Shown piece after piece: positions 45,954 through 55,697 of a stretch of 64,000 bases of DNA. The stretch is from positions 1 through 64,000 of the forward strand of contig CACGNF010000002.1 in assembly GCA_902574345.1 (NCBI GenBank), in the 5' to 3' direction. The translations under genes and the position numbers were made by a program. How positions within the stretch are numbered: the first letter of the stretch is position 1; each line of letters opens with the position of its first letter. The notes beneath the pieces are model-generated. The model searched no databases, was not told where the DNA came from, and worked only from the letters and a program-made list of their open reading frames with translations. This DNA is from an uncultured Pelagibacteraceae bacterium (lineage in GTDB: Bacteria > Pseudomonadota > Alphaproteobacteria > Pelagibacterales > Pelagibacteraceae).

Positions 45954-47015
45954 TTAGAAGCAAACTATATGATCAATATGAATTGGTCTTTTGATACCAA
46001 ATTTTTCATCCACTTCATGTTGATGTATATGGTGTGAGTGAACAAATACTGGAATTAAAGTATTACTTGGAGCTCTAAGAGTATAAATAAAATTAGTGCC
46101 TCTAAATTTTCGATCAACTACCTCAAGTTTTAAATTACTTGTATCATCATGCTCTAAATCTTCTGGCTGAAGTAATAGTTGCACATTGGCACCTTCTGGA
46201 TACTCTTTTATAAAATTTCCTTCAATAGTACCTAAATCCCAGTTTTCTAAAGTGTTTTTTCCAGTCACCTTTGCTGGAACTAAAATTCCTCTATTTAAAA
46301 AATTTACTACTTCAATAGAATTTGGCAAATGATAAACCTTATAAGGATCATCAAATTGTTTCAGTTCTTGATTTAATATTATTCCACATTTAGATCCTAA
46401 ATAAAATGCCTCATAAGAGTCATGTGTAACAATGATTGTTGTGATCTTTAATTTATTTAAAATTTTTTTTAATCTTACTTGGATTTCTTCTTTAAAACTT
46501 TGATCTACATTTGATAATGGCTCATCAAGTAACAACAAGTCCGGTTGCATTATCAGTGATCTTGCTAATGAGGCTCTTTGTGCTTCACCAGCACTTATTT
46601 CATGCGGGTATTTATTAAGGATGTGAAATATATCTAATAAATCTACAATTTCTTTTAAACTAATTTTTTTCTCTTTTTTCTCCTTATTTCTTTGAGAACC
46701 AAGCGAAATATTTTTTTCAATAGTGTAATGTGGGAATAGGCTGTTATCTTGAAAAGCAAGTGAAACATTTCTCTCTTCTGGCTCTAAGTTAATATTTTCA
46801 GAAGATAAAGTTTTTCCATTTAATATGATTGATCCCTTTTTTAATTTTTCAAGCCCCGCAATCGTTCTTAAGATTGTAGTTTTCCCTATTCCTGAGGGAC
46901 CTAAAAGACATATTACGTCACCTTGATTTTCAATTGCAAAAGAAACGTTTTTAACTTTAGTTTTGTTACCTACACTAAAATCAACGTTGTTAACTTCAAA
47001 AAAATTTTTAGTCAT
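45954..47015 (-). CDS. fbpC: Fe(3+) ABC transporter ATP-binding protein
   Basis: Walker A 'GPSGIGKTT', 'ISAGEAQRASLARSL', TOBE-like C-domain. Confidence 0.9.
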   Translation of the reverse strand: MTKNFFEVNNVDFSVGNKTKVKNVSFAIENQGDVICLLGPSGIGKTTILRTIAGLEKLKKGSIILNGKTLSSENINLEPEERNVSLAFQDNSLFPHYTIEKNISLGSQRNKEKKEKKISLKEIVDLLDIFHILNKYPHEISAGEAQRASLARSLIMQPDLLLLDEPLSNVDQSFKEEIQVRLKKILNKLKITTIIVTHDSYEAFYLGSKCGIILNQELKQFDDPYKVYHLPNSIEVVNFLNRGILVPAKVTGKNTLENWDLGTIEGNFIKEYPEGANVQLLLQPEDLEHDDTSNLKLEVVDRKFRGTNFIYTLRAPSNTLIPVFVHSHHIHQHEVDEKFGIKRPIHIDHIVCF

Positions 47016-48627
47016 TATTATCTCTTAAAATATATTTAGATGTAACAATTATGAAGAAAGTTGCAATCAAAATCAAAAATAATGAGGGTACCGCAGCAGC
47101 CTCAAGTAAATCTTCTGATGCAGAGATATAAGCTGTTGTTGCAAAAGTTTCAAAATTAAAAGGTCTTAAAATAAGAGTAATTGGTAGTTCTCTTATTATT
47201 TCTAAAGAGACTAATATTCCAACAAACAACAAAGAATTTCTCAAAAAAGGAATATGGATATTCATAAACGTTTTTCTTTTTGAGTAACCAAGTAAATATG
47301 AGCTTTCATCAACTGAAATATTAATTTTCTCATAGCCTGATTTAATTCCGTTGTATGCAAGTGAATAAAATCTAATGAAATATACAAGCACTAATCCAAG
47401 AATTGATCCTATAAAAACTTTTTTAATAGAAACAAAACCCAAGTTCTTAATCACACTATCATCAAACCATGCAATAAAGGTTATAAATGCGACAGCTAAA
47501 ATTACTCCAGGAATTGCATAACCTGAGATAGATAATGTGGATAAAATATTTAAAGTTTTATTTTTATTTACTCTGTTTCCATAATTAGAAATTAAACCAA
47601 ATATTATCAATAGCAGACTTGATAAAATTACTAAGTAAAGAGTATTCATTAATAAATCTAAGATTTTTAAATCAAACAAATTTTCTGGAAATTTAATTGT
47701 CCAATACATCATCTGACTAAGTGGAAATAAAAAGCTTAAAAAGAATACTAAAAAACAAAAAGAAAAAGCTAAAAAAGCTTTTTTACCTGAAAGTTGTATT
47801 TTTTGTTTTTGTTTAAATCCTGCCTTGGTATTGAAGTGATATTTGGCATTTTTTCTCGATAAATTTTCTAAGATAAAAAGTGCAAAAATAAATAACAATA
47901 AAAAGAAAGATAATTGATTTGCAAATGCTAAATCGTCAAAGGCAATCCATGAATTATAAATACCCGTTGTTAATGTATTTATTGAAAAGAAATCTACTGC
48001 ACCAAATTCAGCTAGTGTTTCCATAGCCACTAGCGATAAACCAGCAACTATAGCAGGCCGTGCTGCTGGGAGAATAATTGAATAAAAGGCCTTAAACTTT
48101 GTAAACCCTAGGTTCTTTCCCAAATCAATTATGTTTTGTGACTGATATAAAAATGACGCTCTAGCTAGAATATAGACATAGGCATAAAGTGAAAAAGAAA
48201 TTGATAATACCACACCCAATAAACCATCAAATTTAGGAATGATTTGGTTGTAATTACCCTCACCAAATAAATTTTTTAAAATAGTATAGGCGGTTCCATA
48301 ATTTTCAAAAAAAGCTGTTAAAGAATACGCATAGATATAAGGGGGTACAGCAAAAGATAGAATTAGTGCCCATTTAAAAAAATTACTAAACGGAAAATTA
48401 AAAAATGAAACTAAGTAAGCTGATCCTGTCCCTATAAAAAAAGTTAAAATTAAAACACTCACCAATAAGATTAAGGAATTAAAAATATACTCCATTAAAA
48501 AAGTATCTTTTAATACTTGAAAGTAATTAGAAGTATTATCAAAAAAACTCGAAAAGACAGTTATAATTGGAATAATTACAAATAATGAAATTACAAAAGA
48601 AGAAATATACCAAAAATTTATTCTCAT
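47008..48627 (-). CDS. fbpB: Fe(3+) ABC transporter permease (two fused domains)
   Basis: 539 aa; two EAA loops including 'DLGKNLGFTKFKAFYSIILPAARPAI' and 'DESSYLLGYSKRKTFMNIHIPFLRNSL'. Confidence 0.92.
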   Translation of the reverse strand: MRINFWYISSFVISLFVIIPIITVFSSFFDNTSNYFQVLKDTFLMEYIFNSLILLVSVLILTFFIGTGSAYLVSFFNFPFSNFFKWALILSFAVPPYIYAYSLTAFFENYGTAYTILKNLFGEGNYNQIIPKFDGLLGVVLSISFSLYAYVYILARASFLYQSQNIIDLGKNLGFTKFKAFYSIILPAARPAIVAGLSLVAMETLAEFGAVDFFSINTLTTGIYNSWIAFDDLAFANQLSFFLLLFIFALFILENLSRKNAKYHFNTKAGFKQKQKIQLSGKKAFLAFSFCFLVFFLSFLFPLSQMMYWTIKFPENLFDLKILDLLMNTLYLVILSSLLLIIFGLISNYGNRVNKNKTLNILSTLSISGYAIPGVILAVAFITFIAWFDDSVIKNLGFVSIKKVFIGSILGLVLVYFIRFYSLAYNGIKSGYEKINISVDESSYLLGYSKRKTFMNIHIPFLRNSLLFVGILVSLEIIRELPITLILRPFNFETFATTAYISASEDLLEAAAVPSLFLILIATFFIIVTSKYILRDNND

Positions 48628-48663
48628 AATTTATAATCCGCCTTATAAACATGAAAGTATTAT

Positions 48664-48708
48664 GTTCAAGGCCTTAGTAAGGAGACAACTTAACTAAGGC
48701 GCTTGAAC
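48664..48708. other. Intra-operonic inverted repeat between fbpA/small ORF and fbpB
   Basis: GTTCAAGGCCTTAGT (48664-48678) vs ACTAAGGCGCTTGAAC (48693-48708); 15-bp stem with one bulged base, 14-nt loop, no T-run on the minus strand. Confidence 0.85.
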
Positions 48709-48719
48709 ACCCAGAAAAA

Positions 48720-48890
48720 TCAAAAATCAAATACTTTTAGGATATGCGGAACCTCCTCAGTTTTAATTTCTGAAAGCTTTCTGTTATTTACTCTTTTGTT
48801 GATTTTTTCACACTCCAAACTGCATGGGGAACATGCTTTGGAAGACTTATTTAAATCAACTTCAGAAATAAATTTCTTTTTTTCTTCCAT
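48720..48890 (-). CDS. 56-aa Cys-rich small ORF inside the fbp operon
   Basis: My translation: MEEKKKFISEVDLNKSSKACSPCSLECEKINKRVNNRKLSEIKTEEVPHILKVFDF; starts 3 nt after fbpA stop; CxxCxxxC. Confidence 0.65.
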   Translation of the reverse strand: MEEKKKFISEVDLNKSSKACSPCSLECEKINKRVNNRKLSEIKTEEVPHILKVFDF

Positions 48891-48893
48891 TTG

Positions 48894-49922
48894 CTATTTC
48901 CATCCAGCAGCTGTCATTACTTCAACTGCAGCAGCTTGATTTTTTCCATAAGAAGCTAATTTAGTTTTCATATCTTGTTTGAAATCTAATCCTAAATTAT
49001 TGACTACTAATGGACTTGGTGAAACACCATCAATCATTGGGAACTCAAAAGTATTGTTTGTAAAATGCTCTTGAGACTCTGGAGTTAATAAAAACTCTAC
49101 AAGTTTAACAGCGTTAGCTTTGTTAGGTGCACCTTTTACTAAAGCAGCACAACTAACATTCATGTGCGTTCCTCTATCATTTTGATTAGGAAAGAAAGCT
49201 TTAACTTTTTTCGCAGCTTCTTGTTGCTCTGCACCTTTTTTACCTGATAACATGAGAGCTAAGTAGTAAGTATTAGCAACAGCGATGTCAGCTTCACCTG
49301 CTGCGACTGCCATTATTTGTGCTCTGTCATTACCTGTTGGTGTTCTTGCCATGTTGGCAACAACTCCCTCAGCCCATGCTGCTGTTGCAGCTTTTCCATT
49401 ATTCTTAATTAAAGACGCTACAAGAGATTTATTATAAATGTTGCTAGATTTTCTTATTACTAATCTACCTTTCCATTTTGGATCAGCTAAACCTTCATAA
49501 GTCATTCCCGATAATTCAGCACCAGTTACTCTTTCTGGTGAGTAATAAATTATTCTTGCTCTTTTTGCGATTCCAACCCACTTGTTTGTTCTAAAGCTTT
49601 TTGGAACAGCATCTTTAATTGCTGCAGATGTTAAACCACCTTGAAGTGCACCTTTTGCATCCATTGCACCACATCTACCTGCATCTGCAGTGATGTATAA
49701 GTCAGCAGATGAGTCTGCACCTTCACTTATGATTCTTTTTTCTAAAGCACCTGATTTTCCGTTTATCAAATTAACTTTAATCCCAGTCATATTTGTAAAC
49801 TTAGAATAAAGCTCAGAGTCTGCTTTATAATGTCTTGCATTGAAAACATTAACCTCGTTAGCAATTGCTAATGATGATGCAATTACTGAAAAGATTAACG
49901 TTATAATTGATATCTTCCTCAT
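48894..49922 (-). CDS. fbpA: Fe(3+) ABC transporter substrate-binding protein
   Basis: signal peptide, 'VNVFNARHYKADSELYSKFTNMTGIKVNLINGKSGALEKRI'. Confidence 0.93.
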   Translation of the reverse strand: MRKISIITLIFSVIASSLAIANEVNVFNARHYKADSELYSKFTNMTGIKVNLINGKSGALEKRIISEGADSSADLYITADAGRCGAMDAKGALQGGLTSAAIKDAVPKSFRTNKWVGIAKRARIIYYSPERVTGAELSGMTYEGLADPKWKGRLVIRKSSNIYNKSLVASLIKNNGKAATAAWAEGVVANMARTPTGNDRAQIMAVAAGEADIAVANTYYLALMLSGKKGAEQQEAAKKVKAFFPNQNDRGTHMNVSCAALVKGAPNKANAVKLVEFLLTPESQEHFTNNTFEFPMIDGVSPSPLVVNNLGLDFKQDMKTKLASYGKNQAAAVEVMTAAGWK

Positions 49923-49964
49923 TTATTCTCCGTTATTCTTAGTTCTTCCGCATGATTTAATGAG

Positions 49965-49983
49965 AATGAGAACTATTCTCATT
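49965..49983. promoter_or_regulatory. Fur-like box upstream of fbpA
   Basis: AATGAGAA-CTA-TTCTCATT, perfect 19-bp palindrome, followed by a second similar half-site run GAGAATGATTATCA; 43 bp from fbpA ATG. Confidence 0.8.
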
Positions 49984-50016
49984 GAGAATGATTATCAATC
50001 GCAATAGTGTCGCAGT

Positions 50017-50910
50017 CTATTGGGACTTCCAATCGCCTATTTTACTAAATAAGAAATTCCTAAAAGCTGTTACTCTAGCTGTGTTTTTTAATGATTGAGG
50101 ATATACAAAGTGTGCTTCAGTAATTGGTCCCTCTGATTTTGGAAGAACTTTAATTATATTTCTTGAATTACTGACAAGATATTCTGGTAATGCTGCTAAA
50201 CCAACACCAGCTTCTACTGCTAAAAGCAGTCCCATTACGCTATTTACCTTCATAATCGGCTTTCGTTTTTTACCATCATGCATTCCTAATTTTAGCGCCC
50301 AATCTGGATTATAAACTGGTGATGGTGCCCCTTTTCCAAAAGATATAAATTTATGTTTATTTAAATCACCCAGGGTCTTAGGCATACCATGTTTCTCTAA
50401 GTACTTATTTGAACCATATATGAAGTACTTGAGATCAATCAATTTTTTTTGAATATAATTTAGTTGTTTTGGTCTTCTCATAAAAATACCAATATCAGCT
50501 TGTCTGGTACTCAAATCTAACTCTTTGTCCTCAAAAATAAGCTCTATTTCTACCTCAGGGTTTAGACGCATAAATTCTTCAATTCGTGGTGTTAACCAAT
50601 GTGTACCGAAACTTCTAACTGTTGTAATTGTTAATTTGCCAGTAGGTTTATTTTTTTGATCTCCTAAAGAGGTTTCAACTTCTTTTAATTTGCTAATGAC
50701 TTCATGAGCAGTCTTAAACACATATTCTCCATTTTCTGTAAGTGTGAGACCTCTTGCATGTCTTTCAAATAATTGAACTTTTAGATCCTGTTCTAAAGAT
50801 TGAATTTGTCTACTTATTGCAGATTGACTAAGGTTTAAATTAACAGTGGCATTAGTAAAACTTCCTGCCTCCGCTACTGCATGAAAAATCTTAAGTTTGT
50901 CCCAATCCAT
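50017..50910 (-). CDS. LysR family transcriptional regulator
   Basis: 'MDWDKLKIFHAVAEAGSFTNATVNLNLSQSAISRQIQSLEQDLKVQLFER'. Confidence 0.95.
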   Translation of the reverse strand: MDWDKLKIFHAVAEAGSFTNATVNLNLSQSAISRQIQSLEQDLKVQLFERHARGLTLTENGEYVFKTAHEVISKLKEVETSLGDQKNKPTGKLTITTVRSFGTHWLTPRIEEFMRLNPEVEIELIFEDKELDLSTRQADIGIFMRRPKQLNYIQKKLIDLKYFIYGSNKYLEKHGMPKTLGDLNKHKFISFGKGAPSPVYNPDWALKLGMHDGKKRKPIMKVNSVMGLLLAVEAGVGLAALPEYLVSNSRNIIKVLPKSEGPITEAHFVYPQSLKNTARVTAFRNFLFSKIGDWKSQ

Positions 50911-51911
50911 TATTTATTTAAATCAACCAAAACTCTCCCAGAAATTTCACCCTTTAATATTTTAGGATAAGTTTCAATTAACTCCTCTAAGCTAACTGTT
51001 TGAACTGATTTTTCTATTAAATTAAAGTCAATTAGTTTTGCTGCTTCACCCCAAATAAATTCTCTTCTTTTGATGCTGCAATTAGCAGAGTCCATTCCCC
51101 AAAGTTTTATTCCCCGTAACATAAATGGAATAACATTAGTATTAAGCTCATTAGTACTAGCATTACCACAGACTGCTATAATCCCATTTGAATTTGTTTG
51201 AACAATCGCATTTGCTAAAATTTTTCCCCCGACAGTATCAACTACTCCATCCCATAAACCCTTATCTATAAGCTTAGGATCTTTATCATATTCACTACGA
51301 TTAATAACATTTTTAGCACCTAACGATTTTAGATAATTTGCTTTTGAGTCTTTGCCTGAAACAGCTGTTACATTGTATCCCATTTTATTCAGTATCATTA
51401 CCGCAATACTTCCTACTCCTCCTGATGCTCCAGTAACTAAAACATCATTTACTTTTGCACCAAGTAATATTTCTTCTCTTGCTTTAATTGCAAATGCAGC
51501 CATTAAAGAAGTAAAGCCTGCAGTTCCTAAAATCATTGCTTGCTTACTTGTTAGATCATCCGGTTTCTTAACTAAAAAATCACCATTGACTTTTGCCATT
51601 TGCGAGTAACCACCATAGAAGATTTCTCCAACTCTAAACCCAGTTAAAATTACTTGATCACCTGACTTAAACTTTGAATTTTCACTGTCAACAACAGTTC
51701 CTGAAAAATCAATTCCAGGTATGTGAGGAAATTCCTTAACTAATCTTCCACCATTTTTTAAAATCATTCCGTCTTTAAAATTAAGGTCTGAATAATCTAC
51801 TTTGATAGTGACATCGCCATGTTTTAAAAAACTTTTATCTACTGATTTTACTTCTCTTGTAAAGTTGTCACCTTCTTGATTTAAAACTAATGCTTTAAAT
51901 TGATCTGACAC
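50910..51911 (-). CDS. MDR-family oxidoreductase, AcuI/YhdH-like (acryloyl-CoA reductase family)
   Basis: 'KALVLNQEG', 'VDYSDLNFKDGMILKNGGRLVKEFPHIPGIDFSGTV', 'VLVTGASGGVGSIAVMIL'. Confidence 0.88.
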   Translation of the reverse strand: MSDQFKALVLNQEGDNFTREVKSVDKSFLKHGDVTIKVDYSDLNFKDGMILKNGGRLVKEFPHIPGIDFSGTVVDSENSKFKSGDQVILTGFRVGEIFYGGYSQMAKVNGDFLVKKPDDLTSKQAMILGTAGFTSLMAAFAIKAREEILLGAKVNDVLVTGASGGVGSIAVMILNKMGYNVTAVSGKDSKANYLKSLGAKNVINRSEYDKDPKLIDKGLWDGVVDTVGGKILANAIVQTNSNGIIAVCGNASTNELNTNVIPFMLRGIKLWGMDSANCSIKRREFIWGEAAKLIDFNLIEKSVQTVSLEELIETYPKILKGEISGRVLVDLNK

Positions 51912-51913
51912 TT

Positions 51914-52528
51914 TTAATCTTTTGAATTGCTAATTAACCTTAAATATCTATTTTGATAACTTAGGTCTTCTTTGAATTGACCTAAATAATAATTTGTAAC
52001 TGTTGTTGCTTGTTCTTTTTTAATTCCTCTCATCGTCATGCACTGATGAGTTGAGTCTATTGTCACCGCTACTCCTTTGGCATCCAATGCCCCCATTAGT
52101 GTATTCGCAATTTGCATAGTTAATCTTTCCTGAGTTTGCAATCTTTTTGAGAAAACCTCAACAACTCTTGCCAATTTACTTAACCCAACAACTCTTTCAT
52201 TGGGAATGTAAGCCACATGAGCTTTACCTATAATAGGTGCCATGTGATGCTCACAATGACTTTGAACAGAAATATTCTTTTGAATAACCATGTCATCATA
52301 CCCATCGACATCTCCAAATGTTTTATCTAAAACTTGGATAGGATCTTCTTTATAACCTTTAAAATACTCTTTGAATGCTTTGACCACTCTTTTTGGTGTT
52401 TCCAATAATCCTTCTCTACTTGGGTCTTCACCCATCCAAGCTAAAATAGTTTTAAAAGCTTCTTCAGCTTCCTTATCAGAAATCTTTTTAGAATTTTGAT
52501 TATTATCTATATCTTTAACTAATTTCAT
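51914..52528 (-). CDS. folE: GTP cyclohydrolase I
   Basis: 'GLLETPKRVVKAFKEYFKGY', 'SVQSHCEHHMAPIIGKAHVAYIPNERVVGLSKLAR'. Confidence 0.96.
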   Translation of the reverse strand: MKLVKDIDNNQNSKKISDKEAEEAFKTILAWMGEDPSREGLLETPKRVVKAFKEYFKGYKEDPIQVLDKTFGDVDGYDDMVIQKNISVQSHCEHHMAPIIGKAHVAYIPNERVVGLSKLARVVEVFSKRLQTQERLTMQIANTLMGALDAKGVAVTIDSTHQCMTMRGIKKEQATTVTNYYLGQFKEDLSYQNRYLRLISNSKD

Positions 52529-52604
52529 GATGGGTTTTATACCTATAAATGCGTATTTTTAAAATATTTAATATATCGAGATATGTGCTACATAATCACC
52601 GAAT

Positions 52605-53072
52605 ATGTTCAAAAAAAGAGAAAATGTGCTGGAAATTGAAGAGGGGAATCTACTTTCTCCTAAATTTGATAATGATGGATTAATTCCTGTTATTACAATG
52701 TGTTCTCAAACAAAAGAAATTTTAATGCATGGTTATATGAATGTTGAAGCGTTAAAAAAAACTATCGAAACAAAAGAGGCTCATTATTACAGCAGATCAA
52801 GAAAAGCTATCTGGCATAAAGGTAAAACAAGCGGTTTTATTCAAAAAGTAACTGAAATCAAAATTGACGATGACCAGGATTCTGTTTGGTTAACTGTTGA
52901 TATTGGTGATGGCGCTAGCTGTCATGTTGGTTATCGATCTTGTTTTTATAGATCTATTCCACTTGGACCAATTGAAAATGGACGAGAAGTACAGATGAAA
53001 TTTACAGAAAAAGAAAAAAAATTTGACCCTGAAAAAGTTTATAAGGGCCAACCAAATCCAACTAAAATTTAA
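52605..53072 (+). CDS. hisI: Phosphoribosyl-AMP cyclohydrolase
   Basis: 'GLIPVITMCSQTKEILMHGYMNVEALKKTIETKEAHYYSRSRKAIWHKGKTSG'. Confidence 0.95.
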   Translation: MFKKRENVLEIEEGNLLSPKFDNDGLIPVITMCSQTKEILMHGYMNVEALKKTIETKEAHYYSRSRKAIWHKGKTSGFIQKVTEIKIDDDQDSVWLTVDIGDGASCHVGYRSCFYRSIPLGPIENGREVQMKFTEKEKKFDPEKVYKGQPNPTKI

Positions 53073-53079
53073 TATCACT

Positions 53080-53688
53080 ATGAGAGTATTTAATCCTTTT
53101 GGTCCTAAGATTGCTATAACTAAAATTCCAAAAAAAATAATAAATAAAATAAATAAAGAAGTGGATTTAATTGTAAATAATAAATCTAGATCAAAAAAAA
53201 GTGATTATTCTAAAGAACTTGTTGGTCAAGTAAAACAAGAAATAAGATTATCAAATAAATTTGTAAATAAACATATTCTAAAATTCATTAAATTAAATGT
53301 GAAAAAATATATCAAGCAATGTACCAACAAGAATGTAAAAAAGATGAATTTAAAAAGTTTTTGGGTAGTAAGGCAATATAAGAATGAATATAACCCTGTT
53401 CATTTTCATAATGGCAATATCTCAGGAGTTGGCTATTTAAAGATACCAAAAAATATTACTAAAGGGACAAAAAGACTTAAAACTAACGGGACTATAGATT
53501 TTATACATGGTTCAAAATCTTTTTTAAGTAATAGTTTACATAATCACAATCCTAAAGTTGGTGATATGATTATATTTCCAAATTATTTAATGCATACCGC
53601 TTATCCTTTTAAAAGAGAGGGTGAAAGAAGATCTTTTTCATTTAATTTAGATATTGATAAAAAAACATTCAACGTTTTCTATGGATAA
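53080..53688 (+). CDS. Putative 2OG-Fe(II) oxygenase
   Basis: Start revised to ATG 53080; 'FWVVRQYKNEYNPVHFHNGNISGVGYLKIP', 'GDMIIFPNYLMHTAYPF'. Confidence 0.75.
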   Translation: MRVFNPFGPKIAITKIPKKIINKINKEVDLIVNNKSRSKKSDYSKELVGQVKQEIRLSNKFVNKHILKFIKLNVKKYIKQCTNKNVKKMNLKSFWVVRQYKNEYNPVHFHNGNISGVGYLKIPKNITKGTKRLKTNGTIDFIHGSKSFLSNSLHNHNPKVGDMIIFPNYLMHTAYPFKREGERRSFSFNLDIDKKTFNVFYG

Positions 53689-54055
53689 AATTCAAAAAAA
53701 TGTTCTTGGAGAAAAATTAGAGGAATGTTCTCTAGATCCTTTAACAGGTTGGTATCGAGATGGCTGTTGTAATACTGATGAAAATGATCATGGTTTACAC
53801 ACAGTTTGTGCAAAAGTTACAACAGAATTTTTAGAATGGTGCAAAGAAGCTGGGAATGATTTAATTACCCCACACCCTGAATTTGGATTTCCCGGCTTAA
53901 AAGATGGTGATGGATGGTGTGTTTGTGCTACTTGGTATGCTCGTGCAGTAGAAGCTGGTAAAGGTTGTCCAATATTTTTAAAGAGTACTCACGAAAACAC
54001 ACTTAAAATTTTACCAATCGAAACTTTAAAAAAATTTGCAATAGATCTGTCTTAA
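53681..54055 (+). CDS. DUF2237 family protein
   Basis: Start revised to ATG 53681; 'LDPLTGWYRDGCCNTDENDHGLHTVCAKVTTEFLEWCKEAGNDLITP'. Confidence 0.88.
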   Translation: MDKIQKNVLGEKLEECSLDPLTGWYRDGCCNTDENDHGLHTVCAKVTTEFLEWCKEAGNDLITPHPEFGFPGLKDGDGWCVCATWYARAVEAGKGCPIFLKSTHENTLKILPIETLKKFAIDLS

Positions 54056-55681
54056 TTACATGTTGCCATACTTAGGTCCACCACCACCTTCTGGTGTAAC
54101 CCAAGTAATATTTTGTGATGGCTCTTTAATATCACAAGTTTTACAATGAATACAATTTTGAGAATTTATCACAAACTTTTGGACATTGTTTTCATTTTGA
54201 ACCTCATAAACTCCAACTGGACAATATCTTTGAGCAGGTTCATCAAATTTTTCTAACGTATAACTAACTGGCAAATTTGGATCTTTCAATTTCAAATGCA
54301 CCGGTTGATTATCAGCGTGATTTGTACCAGTTAAATATACCGAGCTTGTTTTATCAAAAGTGATGATATTATCAGGTTTTGGGTATTCAATTTTAGGCAT
54401 TTCATTTGCTGGCTTAAGTGTTTCGTGATCAGCATGTTTGTGTTTTAAGGTAAAAGGCATTCTACCTCTGAATAAAATTTGATCTAATCCTGTAAAAATA
54501 ATACCCAAAATAAGACCCCAACTGAAACTTGGTTTGACATTTCTAGCCTTATAAAGTTCCTCATAAACCCAGCTATTTTTGAACTTTTCCTCAAAGATCG
54601 ACAAATTTTTTTTCAATTTAAAATGTTCATCAATAGTTTCAGCAGCTATCATTCCACTTTTCATGGCTGTATGCGAACCTTTTATTTTAGGCATATTAAG
54701 CGTACCCGCATCACATCCGACTAGTAATGCTCCAGGCATAAACATTTTCGGTAAACTTTGAAAACCACCTTCAATTAAAGCTCTTGCCCCATAAGAAATT
54801 CTTTTTCCACCTTCAATAATTTTTCTAATTGCTGGATGAGTTTTAAATCTTTGAAATTCATCAAAAGGAGATAAGTGAGGATTTTTATAATCTAATCCAA
54901 TAACATAACCTAAAAAAACTTGTTTATTTTCAGCATGGTAAATAAAACTTCCACCATAAGTATTTTTATCTAATGGCCAACCAGCCGTATGCATGACCAT
55001 CCCCTCTTCATGATTTTTTCCATCTATTTCCCAAATTTCTTTAAAACCAATTCCATATTGTTGAGGATCTTTTCCTTTATCTAATTCAAACTTATTAATT
55101 AATTGTTTACCCAAATGACCTCTACAACCTTCTGCAAAAACAGTTACTTTACCAATAAGATCAATGCCAGGCTCATAACTATCTTTTTTATTTCCTTCTT
55201 TATCTAAACCCATATCTTGAGTTGCAACTCCTTTAACAGAGCCGTCATCGTTATATAATATTTCACTTGCCGGAAATCCTGGAAAAATTTCAACACCTAG
55301 TGCCTCAGCTTGTTCTGCAAGCCATCGACATAAGTTTGCAAGACTAATTATATAATTTTTATGATTTTTTTGAACTGCTGGAAGTAACCAGGTTGGCCAG
55401 CTTAATGATTTATTCTTTCCTAAAAATAAAAATTTTTCTTTAGTAACTTTAGTTTTGATAGGTGTATCTAATTCTTTCCAACCAGGAATTAATTCATCTA
55501 AAGCTCTTGTTTCAAAAACATTCCCACTTAATATATGAGCACCTATTTCAGATGCTTTCTCTAACAAACAAATATTTAATTCTGAATTAAGTTGTTTTAA
55601 TCTAATGGCTGTGGCTAGTCCTGATGGACCCCCACCTACAATAACTACATCATATTCCATTGTCTCTCTGGACATACTCAA
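54056..55681 (-). CDS. Electron transfer flavoprotein-ubiquinone oxidoreductase
   Basis: 'DVVIVGGGPSGLATAIRLKQL', C-terminal Fe-S 'CPVGVYEV...NSQNCIHCKTCDIKEPSQNITWVTPEGGGGPKY'. Confidence 0.96.
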   Translation of the reverse strand: MSMSRETMEYDVVIVGGGPSGLATAIRLKQLNSELNICLLEKASEIGAHILSGNVFETRALDELIPGWKELDTPIKTKVTKEKFLFLGKNKSLSWPTWLLPAVQKNHKNYIISLANLCRWLAEQAEALGVEIFPGFPASEILYNDDGSVKGVATQDMGLDKEGNKKDSYEPGIDLIGKVTVFAEGCRGHLGKQLINKFELDKGKDPQQYGIGFKEIWEIDGKNHEEGMVMHTAGWPLDKNTYGGSFIYHAENKQVFLGYVIGLDYKNPHLSPFDEFQRFKTHPAIRKIIEGGKRISYGARALIEGGFQSLPKMFMPGALLVGCDAGTLNMPKIKGSHTAMKSGMIAAETIDEHFKLKKNLSIFEEKFKNSWVYEELYKARNVKPSFSWGLILGIIFTGLDQILFRGRMPFTLKHKHADHETLKPANEMPKIEYPKPDNIITFDKTSSVYLTGTNHADNQPVHLKLKDPNLPVSYTLEKFDEPAQRYCPVGVYEVQNENNVQKFVINSQNCIHCKTCDIKEPSQNITWVTPEGGGGPKYGNM

Positions 55682-55697
55682 TTTTTTACAGATTATA

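Noticed and set aside
48703-48939. 78-aa + strand ORF
   Set aside because: Overlaps the 3' end of fbpA and the 56-aa minus-strand ORF; no recognisable features.
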